This document shows positions 33,344 to 42,104 of a stretch of 64,000 nt of DNA, one piece after another. The notes below the pieces were generated by a model. It had not been told where the DNA came from. It did not search any database and was given only the letters and a program-made list of their open reading frames with translations. Numbering within the stretch: position 1 is the stretch's first letter; each line of letters starts with the position of its first letter. Both the position numbers and the translations under genes were made by a program. Source of the stretch: Paraburkholderia sp. GTDB taxonomy: Bacteria > Pseudomonadota > Gammaproteobacteria > Burkholderiales > Burkholderiaceae. The stretch covers positions 106,791 to 170,790 of the forward strand of contig NZ_JAPWKB010000021.1 of the NCBI RefSeq assembly GCF_028283785.1, read 5' to 3'.

Positions 33344-35395
33344 TCAGGGGGTGACGATGTTGAAATAGAATTCGAAATTGTCGAGCCACGAGACGAACTC
33401 ACCGAGTTTCTGGCTATCGCCGTCGATTTTCGCGCCTCCGGCCATCACCAGTTTTTGCATGGTCGTCTGGCCTAGCATGATGTTATTGAGGTCGGCACGC
33501 GTCATGGTGATGGTCGCGTTTGCGTTGCTCGAGGTCTTGCCTTTCGAGTAATGCAGTGCGCTGTTTTCGACGCCCAATACGTACTGTTCTTTCGTGTCGG
33601 TAAGCGCCAGGTTAAACGACACCGCTTTGCCCGCCGCGCGATCGGCATTGAGGCGTATGCCGAGATAATCGAGAAACATATCGAGTGGCATCGCACGAAT
33701 CGTGTCCGGGCTCTGCGGCGCAGGCGCTGGTACCTTTTTGATGCCGTCACGCAATTCCATCGCGCCAGTCAGATAAAAATTGCGCCATGACGCGGACTCG
33801 GACTGATAGCCGAGCTGCTCATAGGTATCCGCCAGAAGCTGTTTTGCGGCAGTGTTCTGCGGGTTGCTGAAGACGACGTGATTGACGACTTCGGCAACCC
33901 ACCGATACTCACCCTTGTCGTAATACGCCTGCGCCTTGCTCAACACCGCAGCACTCCCGCCCATGAATTCGACATAGCGCTTGCCGTTCTCTGCTGGCGG
34001 CAGTTGATGCAGATTGGCAGGCACGCCGTCGAAGAAGCCGAGGCGCAGGTTGTACTGGGCGACTACGTCGTGATAGACCGTGCCGTAATAGCTGCGGCAA
34101 TACCAGTGCTTGGCGAGGCTGTCGGGTAAACGGATCGTCTCGCCGATTTCGCGCGGCGTGTAGCCCATGTTCGCGAGTCGCAAGGTCTGGTCGTGCAGAT
34201 AGCGGTACATGTCGCGCTGCGCACCGAGGAAGGGGACGATGCGGTCGTTTCCCCAGGTAGGCCAGTAATGCGATGCAAACAGCACCTGCATATCCCCGCC
34301 GAACATGTCGATAGCGGCTTGCAAGTACTTGGACCAGAGCAACGCATCGCGGACCTTCGCGCCTCGCAGCGTGTACAGGTTGTGGAGCGTATGCGTCGCA
34401 TCTTCCGCGGCACAGAATGCCTTGAATTTCGGCAGGTAGAACATGAATTCAGACGGCGCTTCCGACTCGGGTGCCATCAACACGATAATGTCGACGCCAT
34501 CGAGCGTCATTTTCTGTCCGGTCTTCTCGGCGAATACCGTTGGCGTGATCAGGGTAATGGTGCCGACTGAGGTTGTCTTGCCGAGACCACCATCGACGCC
34601 GCCGGTCGGGCTACGGTTCAATAACGAGCCGTACATGTAGCTTGCTCGCCGGCCCATTGCGTTACCCGCGATGATGTTCTCACCCACGGCCGCTTCGGTG
34701 AATCCTGCCGGCGCGACGATCTTCACTTTTCCCGAATTGACGTCGTCCTCACTGACAAGGCCGCGTACGCCCCCATAGTGATCGACGTGGCTATGCGTGT
34801 AGATGACATGCGTGATGGGCTTATCGCCAAGATGCGGAATAACCAGTTGTTTCCAGACAGCCGTTGCGACTTCTGATGTGACGAACGGATCGACCACAAT
34901 CCAGCCTTGGTCTCCACGAATGATGCTCATCACGGACAGATCGTAGCCGCGTACCTGCCAGATGCCGTCGACCACCTGAAAGAGGCCGTGATGCATGTTG
35001 AGTTTGGCATTGCGCCAGAGACTCGGGTTGACCGTCGGTGGCGCGTTGTTTTCCGGGCCGCCCTTGATGAAGGAGAACTGCTGTAGATCCCACGCGGGAT
35101 AATCGCCTGTTCCCTTGATGATGACCGGCTCGGGAAGCGTTGCGACGAGCCCGCGACTGGCATCGTCGAAATCCTGCGTATCGGCGAATGACAGAAATTC
35201 TGCGTACTGTCGGTTGATATCGAGCGTCGCACGCGTTGCCGGTTTATTGGCAGCGCTAGTAGACCTTACAGAAGTGGATTGAGCTAACGTTTCCCCGACA
35301 ACGCCTGACAGTCCGGTTGCTGCACCAACGACTGCGACATTCTTTAGAAATGCTCTGCGTGCACCGGGCTCTGCGGGTTCTTTCGGTTCCGACAT
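33344..35395 (-). CDS. Metallo-beta-lactamase-fold alkyl sulfatase (SdsA-like)
   Basis: 683 residues. A twin-arginine type leader (RRAFLKNVAVVGAATGLSG, about 13-31) suggests export in folded form. The zinc site is VIYTHSHVDHYGG (His201, His203, Asp205, His206), with a Glu-rich second half (EAAVGENIIAGNAMGRR) and an SCP2-like C-terminal domain from about 550. This is the SdsA1/BDS1 architecture, which hydrolyses primary alkyl sulfates such as dodecyl sulfate to alcohol and sulfate in the periplasm. It is followed by an unrecognised gene and a terminator. An inverted repeat lies upstream. Confidence 0.9.
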   Translation of the reverse strand: MSEPKEPAEPGARRAFLKNVAVVGAATGLSGVVGETLAQSTSVRSTSAANKPATRATLDINRQYAEFLSFADTQDFDDASRGLVATLPEPVIIKGTGDYPAWDLQQFSFIKGGPENNAPPTVNPSLWRNAKLNMHHGLFQVVDGIWQVRGYDLSVMSIIRGDQGWIVVDPFVTSEVATAVWKQLVIPHLGDKPITHVIYTHSHVDHYGGVRGLVSEDDVNSGKVKIVAPAGFTEAAVGENIIAGNAMGRRASYMYGSLLNRSPTGGVDGGLGKTTSVGTITLITPTVFAEKTGQKMTLDGVDIIVLMAPESEAPSEFMFYLPKFKAFCAAEDATHTLHNLYTLRGAKVRDALLWSKYLQAAIDMFGGDMQVLFASHYWPTWGNDRIVPFLGAQRDMYRYLHDQTLRLANMGYTPREIGETIRLPDSLAKHWYCRSYYGTVYHDVVAQYNLRLGFFDGVPANLHQLPPAENGKRYVEFMGGSAAVLSKAQAYYDKGEYRWVAEVVNHVVFSNPQNTAAKQLLADTYEQLGYQSESASWRNFYLTGAMELRDGIKKVPAPAPQSPDTIRAMPLDMFLDYLGIRLNADRAAGKAVSFNLALTDTKEQYVLGVENSALHYSKGKTSSNANATITMTRADLNNIMLGQTTMQKLVMAGGAKIDGDSQKLGEFVSWLDNFEFYFNIVTP

Positions 35396-35974
35396 GACAG
35401 CCTCCAGATTGGGGTCAACAACGTTTTCACGCTCTTAAGAATCCAATACGGGAGACCGTTTTACTATTAGGGTTAGGTGCAAACTCATTGCCCGACTGGG
35501 CAATCCCATAAGGCGAGTTTTTTAGCCGCTCTCAGTCGGTCGTAAGTTGATACTCGACCTTTATTGATCTTCGATACTCGCTTCACGGAGCGAGTGCGTT
35601 GTGCGGTACTAACGTCCTTCGACGGTTTGATCGGGCTCTACAGCGGCGTAATTCTATGGCGATCGCCGCTCTGAGTGTGTTCGCTGATCCGCTCGTTGGT
35701 GAATAAGCCCCAACGACTTAACGAAAAAAGACTATAGGTAATCTGGTTTTTGCTTGTCAGGGATTTCAATTGCACGGGTGTGTCGATGCGATTGCCTTCG
35801 CTATACGGTCGGTCTCCGCGGACTGGAACTGCAAAGTGAGCCGAGCTATCCGCGTGCAGCGAAACGCGTGGCGTTACGTTTGATTGTCGACGAATTCATC
35901 GACGATGTCGAACAGTCGAAAGTGGCCGACGGCGTTCCGACCGCGCGTCACAAACACCACAAGACTAAATCTTC
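35396..35974. other. Intergenic region upstream of the alkylsulfatase
   Basis: 579 bases with lower GC than its neighbours. It holds an inverted repeat at 35487-35504 and a possible protein remnant on the plus strand from about 35830 to 35978. No complete gene is supported. Confidence 0.5.
35487..35504. promoter_or_regulatory. Inverted repeat upstream of the alkylsulfatase gene
   Basis: ATTGCCC (35487-35493) and GGGCAAT (35498-35504) are perfect arms around GACT, about 92 bases upstream of the alkylsulfatase start. Position and symmetry suit an operator. Confidence 0.5.
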
Positions 35975-35978
35975 CTAA
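35830..35978 (+). pseudogene. Possible decayed C-terminus (LysR-like tail)
   Basis: In frame to TAA at 35976-35978 the plus strand reads ELQSEPSYPRAAKRVALRL, then IVDEFIDDVEQSK. The pattern YP-x-x-x-x-x-V-x-x-L-x-x-IVDEFIDD resembles the last helix of LysR effector domains. There is no start or domain upstream. It overlaps the end of the minus-strand LysR gene at 35975 by four bases. A weak call; it may be a chance frame. Confidence 0.3.
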
Positions 35979-36880
35979 CCCAGATTCATCGCTGGAATTT
36001 CCGTGGCTAACGCGTCGATCGCGCAGCGGGTCTTGAGTGGCAGATACGGCGTTTTGGGCCACACCGCGTGGATCTCCTCCGGTCGGACGCCGCAGCGCTC
36101 CCACAACGCTACAAGCTCACCTGTCGCCACGTACCGCGTCAGGAGCCAGCACGGCAACTGGACGAGTCCGAGCCCTGCGATGCCGGCTCCGGCTATGGCC
36201 TGAATGTCGTCGAGGCTCAACTGCTGCTCGATCCGCAACTCATGCTCGACGCCGTGCGGGTCGAGCACGCGCCAGGGCAAAGGCGCACCGGCACGAGAGT
36301 AGGCAATGCCTTGATGTCCCGCATAGTCGTCGATGCCGATGGGCGTGCGATGACGCGTCAGATACGAAGGCGCGGCGCCAATGCTGATCTCCTGAACGCC
36401 AAGGCGTCGTGCCGCGAGGCTCGTCGTATCCCGCAACGCACCGATGCGCACCGCGAGATCGATGTTCTCTTCGATCAGATCGACCTGACGGTCTGTGAAC
36501 GAGATGTCGATCTGGAGCCCGGCATGCTTGCGTGCGAGGCCGAATAACACGGGCGCCACGCATAGATGGCCGAAAGCGATCGGCACGCTGACTCGCAGAC
36601 GGCCGCGTGGCTCGCGATGCCCGCTCTCGAGTTCTGCCTCGGCAGCGTCGAGTTCGGCCAGTGCGCGCACGCATCGATCGTAATACGCGTGGCCCGCTTC
36701 GGTTAGCGTCTGAATGCGCGTCGTCCGCTGAAGCAGGCGCACACCGAGTCGGCTTTCGAGTCGTGCAATCACCTTGCCGATGGCCGAGCGCGTGACATTC
36801 AGGCGCTCAGCGGCAAGCGTAAAGCTGCCGGCTTCGACGACCTGAACGAACACCGCCACGCCATCCAGTTTGTCCGTCAC
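35975..36880 (-). CDS. LysR-family regulator
   Basis: 301 residues from a GTG start at 36880, six bases after AAAGGA. TDKLDGVAVFVQVVEAGSFTLAAERLNVTRSAIGKVIARLESRLGVRLLQRTTR is a CrgA-type LysR DNA-binding domain (HTH about 18-37); RLRVSVPIAFG opens the effector domain. The gene diverges from the EmrB-type exporter at 37034, and a strong inverted repeat lies between them, so exporter control is likely. Longer in-frame translation upstream would cross that operator. Confidence 0.87.
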   Translation of the reverse strand: MTDKLDGVAVFVQVVEAGSFTLAAERLNVTRSAIGKVIARLESRLGVRLLQRTTRIQTLTEAGHAYYDRCVRALAELDAAEAELESGHREPRGRLRVSVPIAFGHLCVAPVLFGLARKHAGLQIDISFTDRQVDLIEENIDLAVRIGALRDTTSLAARRLGVQEISIGAAPSYLTRHRTPIGIDDYAGHQGIAYSRAGAPLPWRVLDPHGVEHELRIEQQLSLDDIQAIAGAGIAGLGLVQLPCWLLTRYVATGELVALWERCGVRPEEIHAVWPKTPYLPLKTRCAIDALATEIPAMNLG

Positions 36881-36923
36881 ATTGGGTCCTTTGTGGAATA
36901 AATTCTGGGAAAAACGTGCGTCA

Positions 36924-36944
36924 ATCGGGAATGCAGTTCCCGAT
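36924..36944. promoter_or_regulatory. LysR-type operator between LysR and MFS exporter
   Basis: Perfect 8-bp arms ATCGGGAA (36924-36931) and TTCCCGAT (36937-36944) with a TGCAG spacer. A TATAGT -10-like box overlaps its right edge (36943-36948) reading toward the exporter. Confidence 0.7.
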
Positions 36945-37033
36945 ATAGTACATCCGGCAAGTTGATGTATCAGCCGCTGCTGCCGTGTACGGCGCATGCG
37001 TACGGGCAAAACGCTCATTCTTCCGTGACTGTC

Positions 37034-38605
37034 ATGACTCTTTCCCGTCTTCCACACAACGCGCTGGCACTCGCCGCGGTTTGCCTGACCTCGCTGATGT
37101 TCGGCCTCGAGATCTCTGGCGTCCCGACCGTGCTTCCCACGCTGGAGACACTGCTACACGCGGACTTCAGGCAGATGCAGTGGATCATGAACGCCTATAC
37201 GCTCGCGTGTACCACGGTTCTGATGGCGACCGGTGCGCTGGCGGACCGCTTCGGACGTAAGCGCATCTATGCAGCCAGTATCGTTTTGTTCGCGATGACG
37301 TCGCTTGTTTGCGGATATGCGCACAGTGCGCCGGTGCTGATCGTCAGCCGGTTTCTGCAAGGCATGGGCGGCGGCGCGATGCTGATCTGCCAGGTCGCCG
37401 TGCTTTCGCATCAGTTTCAGGCGGGCCGTGAACGAAGCCGGGCATTTGCCGTGTGGGGCATCGTCACCGGCATCGGGTTGGGATTCGGTCCGATCGTCGG
37501 TGGGCTCATCATTGCGGTTGCCAACTGGCAATGGGTTTTTCTGGTCCACGTGCTGATCTCGATCGTGGCGCTCGGGCTTCTCTTCGCCGGCGTGCAGGAA
37601 TCGCGCGATCCGAATGCGCAACACCTGGACGTGCCAGGCGTGGTGACGCTGTCGATGTCGGTCTTCGGGCTGGTCTATTTCATTACGCAGGCGCCAGTAA
37701 TGGGATTCGCTAGTGCCGGCGCGATCGGCGTATTCGGCGCGACAGTGGCGAGTGTGATCGCCTTTATCGTTGTCGAGATGCGTAGTCCTCGACCGATGTT
37801 CGATATTTCGGTGTTCCGGGTCCGCCCGTTTTCGGGCGCGATGTTCGGATCGATGGGCATGAACTTCAGTTACTGGCCGTTCATGATCTATCTGCCGATC
37901 TATTTTCAGGTTGGGCTCGGCTATTCGAGCGTTAAGACCGGACTGTCGCTCCTCGCCTATACGTTACCGACGCTCGTGATCCCGCCGGTTGCGGAGCGGC
38001 TTGTTCTACGGTTCGGTGCGGGCAGGGTGATCCCGTTGGGACTGTTCACGATCGGCGCGGGATTTATGTTGATGAGGTTCGGTGTGACGACGGAGCACGC
38101 TGGCTGGCTGTCGATGCTGCCGGGTTGCCTGTTGTGTGGCGTCGGGCTGGGCCTGACCAATACGCCGGTTACCAACACCGCCACCGGTTCGGTTTCCTCG
38201 AACCGTGCGGGCATGGCCTCCGGTATCGACATGAGCGCGAGGATGATCAGCCTGGCCATCAATATCGCGCTGATGGGGCTGATTCTTGTCGAAGGCGTGC
38301 ATGCGTACCTCACGCGCGCGCTTCCCGCTTTCTCACAACCCGCGTTATTGCGCGTGCTTGCGGAAAAGATCGCCGCAGGCGGCATGTCCCGGATCGCTCA
38401 GGACAGCGCCGAACTCGCTGTCGCCGACCCACGGGGCGTGATCGTCCATGACGCGCTCGTGCATGGTTTCGGACTCGTTATGCTGTACGGGATGGTTGGA
38501 GCGTGGGTGCTGGCACTACTCGGCGTCATCGTGTTTGGACCTGGTGCGCGGGCATGTCACCATACAGATTCAACGATTGATAGCGTCTGCCGACAAAGCC
38601 TGTAG
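37034..38605 (+). CDS. MFS drug exporter, DHA2 (EmrB/QacA) type
   Basis: 523 residues with about 14 hydrophobic segments, typical of the 14-TM DHA2 family. WIMNAYTLACTTVLMATGALADRFGRKRIY contains the family motif A loop, and GPIVGGLI in the fifth segment is the antiporter motif C. It should expel a hydrophobic compound using proton motive force. No EmrA or outer-membrane partner is adjacent. ATG 37034 precedes the first hydrophobic helix; GTG 37025 is possible, and neither has a strong ribosome site. Confidence 0.85.
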   Translation: MTLSRLPHNALALAAVCLTSLMFGLEISGVPTVLPTLETLLHADFRQMQWIMNAYTLACTTVLMATGALADRFGRKRIYAASIVLFAMTSLVCGYAHSAPVLIVSRFLQGMGGGAMLICQVAVLSHQFQAGRERSRAFAVWGIVTGIGLGFGPIVGGLIIAVANWQWVFLVHVLISIVALGLLFAGVQESRDPNAQHLDVPGVVTLSMSVFGLVYFITQAPVMGFASAGAIGVFGATVASVIAFIVVEMRSPRPMFDISVFRVRPFSGAMFGSMGMNFSYWPFMIYLPIYFQVGLGYSSVKTGLSLLAYTLPTLVIPPVAERLVLRFGAGRVIPLGLFTIGAGFMLMRFGVTTEHAGWLSMLPGCLLCGVGLGLTNTPVTNTATGSVSSNRAGMASGIDMSARMISLAINIALMGLILVEGVHAYLTRALPAFSQPALLRVLAEKIAAGGMSRIAQDSAELAVADPRGVIVHDALVHGFGLVMLYGMVGAWVLALLGVIVFGPGARACHHTDSTIDSVCRQSL

Positions 38606-38786
38606 TGACGCGCCAGAGTGTGAGCGGTGCTACTTCGACTTTTTATGCTTTTGCTTAGAGGCCTGTTACCCATGCTTCACGGCACTATTGCCGTTTCTCA
38701 CGATGACCGGTATCTCCATCGAAGGTGCACCTCGGATATTCGATGCGCGTACGAACACCGCCTCAAATCTGTTCTTCGCGCAGTTG

Positions 38787-39674
38787 TTAAACGCCCCGGA
38801 ATTCTCGCGTGGCTTTCGCAAGATCTTTGGAAGGCGGTAGCCCGAACAGGCGCGCATATTCGCGGCTGAACTGGTTCGGGCTTTCGTAGCCGACGCTGAA
38901 TGCGATCGACGTCGCGCTGCCCTGGCCGGCGATCAGTTGCGACCGTGCGTGCAACAACCGGATTCGCTTCTGATATTGCAACGGGCTCAACGCCGTCACC
39001 GCCTTGAAATGGCGATGGAATGCCGACACGCTCAACGCTGCCATCTCAGCCAGCGACTCCACTCTTATCTGTTCGGCAAAGTTGCCGCGTATCCAGTTGA
39101 TTGCGACACCGATACGCGAAAGCGCCGTGTCCGGCGATGCGATGTCTCGCAGCATCCAGCCGAGCGGCCCCTGAAGTACGCGGAACAAAATCTCCCGCTC
39201 GTACGACGGTGCAAGCACCGCGATCTCGTCCGGTTTTTCGATCAGCCGAAGCATTCGGATCCATGCGTCGAGAAGCTCACCATTGACCGGCGCAACCGAG
39301 AATCCCGAGTCGGACAGCGCGCTGCCGACCTTCACCGGCAGGTCGCGGATAAGCGCCGCGACGATAGCGGCGTCGAGCGTCAGGCTGACCGCAAGATACG
39401 GTGCGCCGGTCGCTGAAGGATGGACGGCCCCGACGGCCGGGAGATCCACGGACATGACGAAGTAGGTCGCCGGATCGTAGTGAAACGTCCGGTCGCCGAT
39501 TGTCATCGTTTTGGACCCCGTCAGGATCAGGTTGACCATTGGATCGTAGACGGCAGCAAGGCGGTGCTCTGGGATTTCACCTTGAACCATTGCCACACGC
39601 GGAATGCCGGTTTCCGTGCGCCTGTTCTCTGCCCGGGAGGCCAGTGCTCTCAGTTCTTGCAGTTGCTGTTCCAT
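38787..39674 (-). CDS. AraC-family regulator with AraC_N domain
   Basis: 295 residues. The N-terminal domain (PRVAMVQGEIPEHRLAAVYDPMVNLILTGSKTMTIGD; key words VYDP, LILTGSK) is the AraC_N type found in cytoplasmic activators of oxidoreductase genes. The C-terminal 100 residues carry two helix-turn-helices: LAEMAALSVSAFHRHFKAVT and AFSVGYESPNQFSREYARLFG. It is divergent from the SDR-VOC genes at 39809, its likely targets. Binding ligand unknown. Confidence 0.88.
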   Translation of the reverse strand: MEQQLQELRALASRAENRRTETGIPRVAMVQGEIPEHRLAAVYDPMVNLILTGSKTMTIGDRTFHYDPATYFVMSVDLPAVGAVHPSATGAPYLAVSLTLDAAIVAALIRDLPVKVGSALSDSGFSVAPVNGELLDAWIRMLRLIEKPDEIAVLAPSYEREILFRVLQGPLGWMLRDIASPDTALSRIGVAINWIRGNFAEQIRVESLAEMAALSVSAFHRHFKAVTALSPLQYQKRIRLLHARSQLIAGQGSATSIAFSVGYESPNQFSREYARLFGLPPSKDLAKATREFRGV

Positions 39675-39808
39675 GGTCGGACGCTAACAGAGGCCATCAG
39701 CGCACGCAACGTGAAAGCAGAAATAGGCAAGTTTCGAGGAGGATCGGGTGAGTAGTCAACGGTCGGGAGTCGTATCTTCACACTCACCAGACACACAGGA
39801 GAGACGCA

Positions 39809-40552
39809 ATGAAGATTGTCATCGTGACCGGCAGCAGTCGCGGCCTTGGCGCCAGCACCGCACTCGAATGCGCGAGGCGCGGCATGGGTGTGGTCGTCAC
39901 CTACAACAGCAATCCGGAAAAGGCGGAAGACGTCGTGAAGGCCATCGCCGGGATGGGTGGGAAGGCGGTCGCTCTGAAGCTCGACGTCGGCAATAGCCGC
40001 TCGTTTCCCGAGTTTCGCCAAACGCTGTCTGCACAGCTCAATGCCATCTGGGACAGAAAGACCTTCGACTTCCTGGTCAACAACGCCGGGTACGGGCTCT
40101 ACGCTCCGATCCCGGACGTAACCGAGGCGCAGTTCGACGGTCTGTTCAACGTCCACCTCAAGGGGCCGTTCTTCCTGACTCAGGCGCTCTTGCCGCTCAT
40201 CGAAGACGGTGGCCATATCGTCAACGTCACGAGTGCGACCAGCCGTGTTGCCACTGCCGGCGTCGCGCCTTATGCGGCCTTCAAGGGTGGCCTGCAGGTG
40301 CTGACGCGCTACATGGCGAAGGAGTTCGGCGAGCGCCGGATCAGGGCGAACTCGATCGCGCCCGGCGCGATCCGTACTGAGTTGGGTGGTGGATTGAACG
40401 ATGAATTCGAGGCCATGCTTGCGGGACAGACGGCGCTCGGCCGGGTCGGTGAGCCGGTAGAGATCGGCGGCGTCATCGCCAGCCTGCTGTCCGAAGAGAA
40501 TCGCTGGATCAACGCCCAGAATATCGAAGTGGCTGGCGGCTACATCATCTGA
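39809..40552 (+). CDS. Short-chain dehydrogenase/reductase
   Basis: 247 residues. MKIVIVTGSSRGLGASTALE, FLVNNAGYGLY, TSATSRVA and PYAAFKGGLQVL (YxxxK with Phe) complete the SDR set; GAIRTELGG and IEVAGGYII end it. Preceded by GGAGAG. It is followed at 17 bases by a VOC-family gene and then by a broken Rossmann gene, and is divergent from the AraC-type regulator at 39674. Confidence 0.88.
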   Translation: MKIVIVTGSSRGLGASTALECARRGMGVVVTYNSNPEKAEDVVKAIAGMGGKAVALKLDVGNSRSFPEFRQTLSAQLNAIWDRKTFDFLVNNAGYGLYAPIPDVTEAQFDGLFNVHLKGPFFLTQALLPLIEDGGHIVNVTSATSRVATAGVAPYAAFKGGLQVLTRYMAKEFGERRIRANSIAPGAIRTELGGGLNDEFEAMLAGQTALGRVGEPVEIGGVIASLLSEENRWINAQNIEVAGGYII

Positions 40553-40569
40553 ATCGACGAGGGAACACC

Positions 40570-40965
40570 ATGCTCGACCACGTCTTTATCTCCGTCAGCG
40601 ATATCGATCGCTCGATTGCTTTCTACGAGAAAACGCTTGGACCGCTCGGCATTACGCATGCGGTCGACTACGACGGCAGGTTAGGCCCTGCCGGCCACCC
40701 CGACCTCAAGGGTTTCGGCGCGAACGGTCGCGTGTTCTTCTGGTTGCGCGAAGGGACGGTCGAAGGCCGTGCCGCTCATGTGGGCTTCATCGCGAACGGC
40801 AAGCGCGAGGTCGATGCGGCCTTTGCCGCGGCGATAGCCGCAAGCGCCACTAAAATCCATCCGCCCGGAGCGCAGCTTCATTACGACCCGCGCTACTACG
40901 CGGCTCAGGTTCGCGATCCCGACGGCTATAGTGTCGAATTCGTCTACAAGGAGTGGCAGCACTGA
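40570..40965 (+). CDS. VOC-superfamily (glyoxalase/dioxygenase-fold) protein
   Basis: 131 residues. MLDHVFISVSDIDRSIAFYEKTLGPLG is the first beta-alpha-beta-beta-beta module with its metal-site His4; AHVGFIANGKREVDAAFAAA begins the second half with a second His, and VRDPDGYSVEFVY supplies the closing Glu. This is the pattern of small glyoxalase-like enzymes. The substrate is not predictable. It sits between the SDR at 39809 and a truncated Rossmann gene. Confidence 0.85.
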   Translation: MLDHVFISVSDIDRSIAFYEKTLGPLGITHAVDYDGRLGPAGHPDLKGFGANGRVFFWLREGTVEGRAAHVGFIANGKREVDAAFAAAIAASATKIHPPGAQLHYDPRYYAAQVRDPDGYSVEFVYKEWQH

Positions 40966-40966
40966 C

Positions 40967-41074
40967 ATGAAGACGCTGATGATTTGCGGCGCGACGGGCT
41001 ATGTCGGCCGCATGGCGTTGGAATACGCATCGGTGGCGAGGCCCAGCCCCTCACGCATCCTTGCCTTTACGTGA
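40967..41074 (+). pseudogene. Truncated NAD(P)-binding protein (saccharopine-dehydrogenase-like N-terminus)
   Basis: The ATG at 40967, one base after the VOC stop, opens KTLMICGATGYVGRMALEYA, a Rossmann start as in saccharopine dehydrogenase-like or NmrA-like proteins. After about 22 residues similarity stops and the frame ends at TGA 41072-41074, inside the end of the minus-strand LysR gene. The remaining several hundred codons are missing. The gene was probably the third member of the SDR-VOC operon and was cut off by a recombination event near 41030-41050. Confidence 0.75.
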
Positions 41075-41998
41075 AACAGAGCGTTTGCCCGTACGCTTCG
41101 CCGCGCGTTGACAACTGCCAAGTAGATCGACCAGCTGTGTCTCGGATTCGGAAAACGAGTACCCGCGCCGCTGCGAGATCATGAACGTCAGCGGGCGCAT
41201 GTGCCATGCGCGCCGTTGAAGTTCGACAAGCGTTCCATTCGCAAGGTCTTCCGCGACCACGTGATGCGGCATGTGCCCCCAGCATAAGCCGCCCTTGAGC
41301 AAATCGTACTTCGCGCCGAGGTCATTCACCAGCCACTGACGTTCACCGGCGACCCCCTGTTGGGTCTTTTCCGCATCGGGCTGATTGTCGGTGACGACGA
41401 GCTGGATATGCCGGCCAAATTCTTCGCGCGGGATCGGCCCCGCGATTGCAGCCAGCGGATGCGATGGCCCACAGACGGTCACCATTTGCACTTCACATAA
41501 ATGCAGCCTCTCGATGGTGCCCGGGCTCAGCTCCGGCACGTCGGTGATCGTCACCGACAATGCGCACGTGCCGTCGAGAACCAGACGCTCGCCGCCTTGC
41601 ATCGACGTCATGCGCAGATTGATTGCAACGGTCGGAAAGTCCGTTTGCAGGCTGCGCAGACATTCGATCAGGTGCGCGCGCGGAAAATAGGTATCCACTG
41701 CAATCGACACCTGCGGCACCCCCGCTTCAGCAATCGCCACCGCGCGCATCTTCATTTCCTCGGTGCGTGAGATCACCGCACGCGCATCAGGCAGCAGGCT
41801 GCGGCCCGCGGCCGTAAGCGTCGCTTTGCGCGCATTGCGCTCGAACAGCAGCACATCGAACGCACTCTCGAGCGCGCTGATCGCGTGACTGATCGCCGAC
41901 TGCGCACGCCTCAACTCCCTTGCAGCCCCGGAAAAGCTTCCCTGGTCACACACGGCAACGAAGGCCCGAAGCTGATTGATCGTGACGTTATCGAGCAT
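41051..41998 (-). CDS. LysR-family regulator
   Basis: 315 residues. MLDNVTINQLRAFVAVCDQGSFSGAARELRRAQSAISHAISALE is the LysR DNA-binding domain (HTH about 21-40). A basic tail, RAAKRTGKRSVSRKGKDA, follows the effector domain and is unusual; it may be extended sequence next to the recombination junction. It is divergent from the SDR at 42105 and likely controls the SDR and F420-type reductase genes. Confidence 0.87.
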   Translation of the reverse strand: MLDNVTINQLRAFVAVCDQGSFSGAARELRRAQSAISHAISALESAFDVLLFERNARKATLTAAGRSLLPDARAVISRTEEMKMRAVAIAEAGVPQVSIAVDTYFPRAHLIECLRSLQTDFPTVAINLRMTSMQGGERLVLDGTCALSVTITDVPELSPGTIERLHLCEVQMVTVCGPSHPLAAIAGPIPREEFGRHIQLVVTDNQPDAEKTQQGVAGERQWLVNDLGAKYDLLKGGLCWGHMPHHVVAEDLANGTLVELQRRAWHMRPLTFMISQRRGYSFSESETQLVDLLGSCQRAAKRTGKRSVSRKGKDA

Positions 41999-42002
41999 AG
42001 GT

Positions 42003-42017
42003 ATCTAAAGAGTAGAT
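42003..42017. promoter_or_regulatory. Short LysR-type box between LysR and SDR genes
   Basis: ATCTA (42003-42007) and TAGAT (42013-42017) flank AAGAG, in an AT-rich stretch only five bases upstream of the LysR start at 41998. Further TAGAT-like elements follow to about 42035. Confidence 0.45.
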
Positions 42018-42104
42018 GGAACATATAGATATTTAGTCAATTGGCTTCATGAATCAAGCCCTTCAGAATCGTGTTTGTCACTTTTGCTTCGAAGGATGCA
42101 TGAC

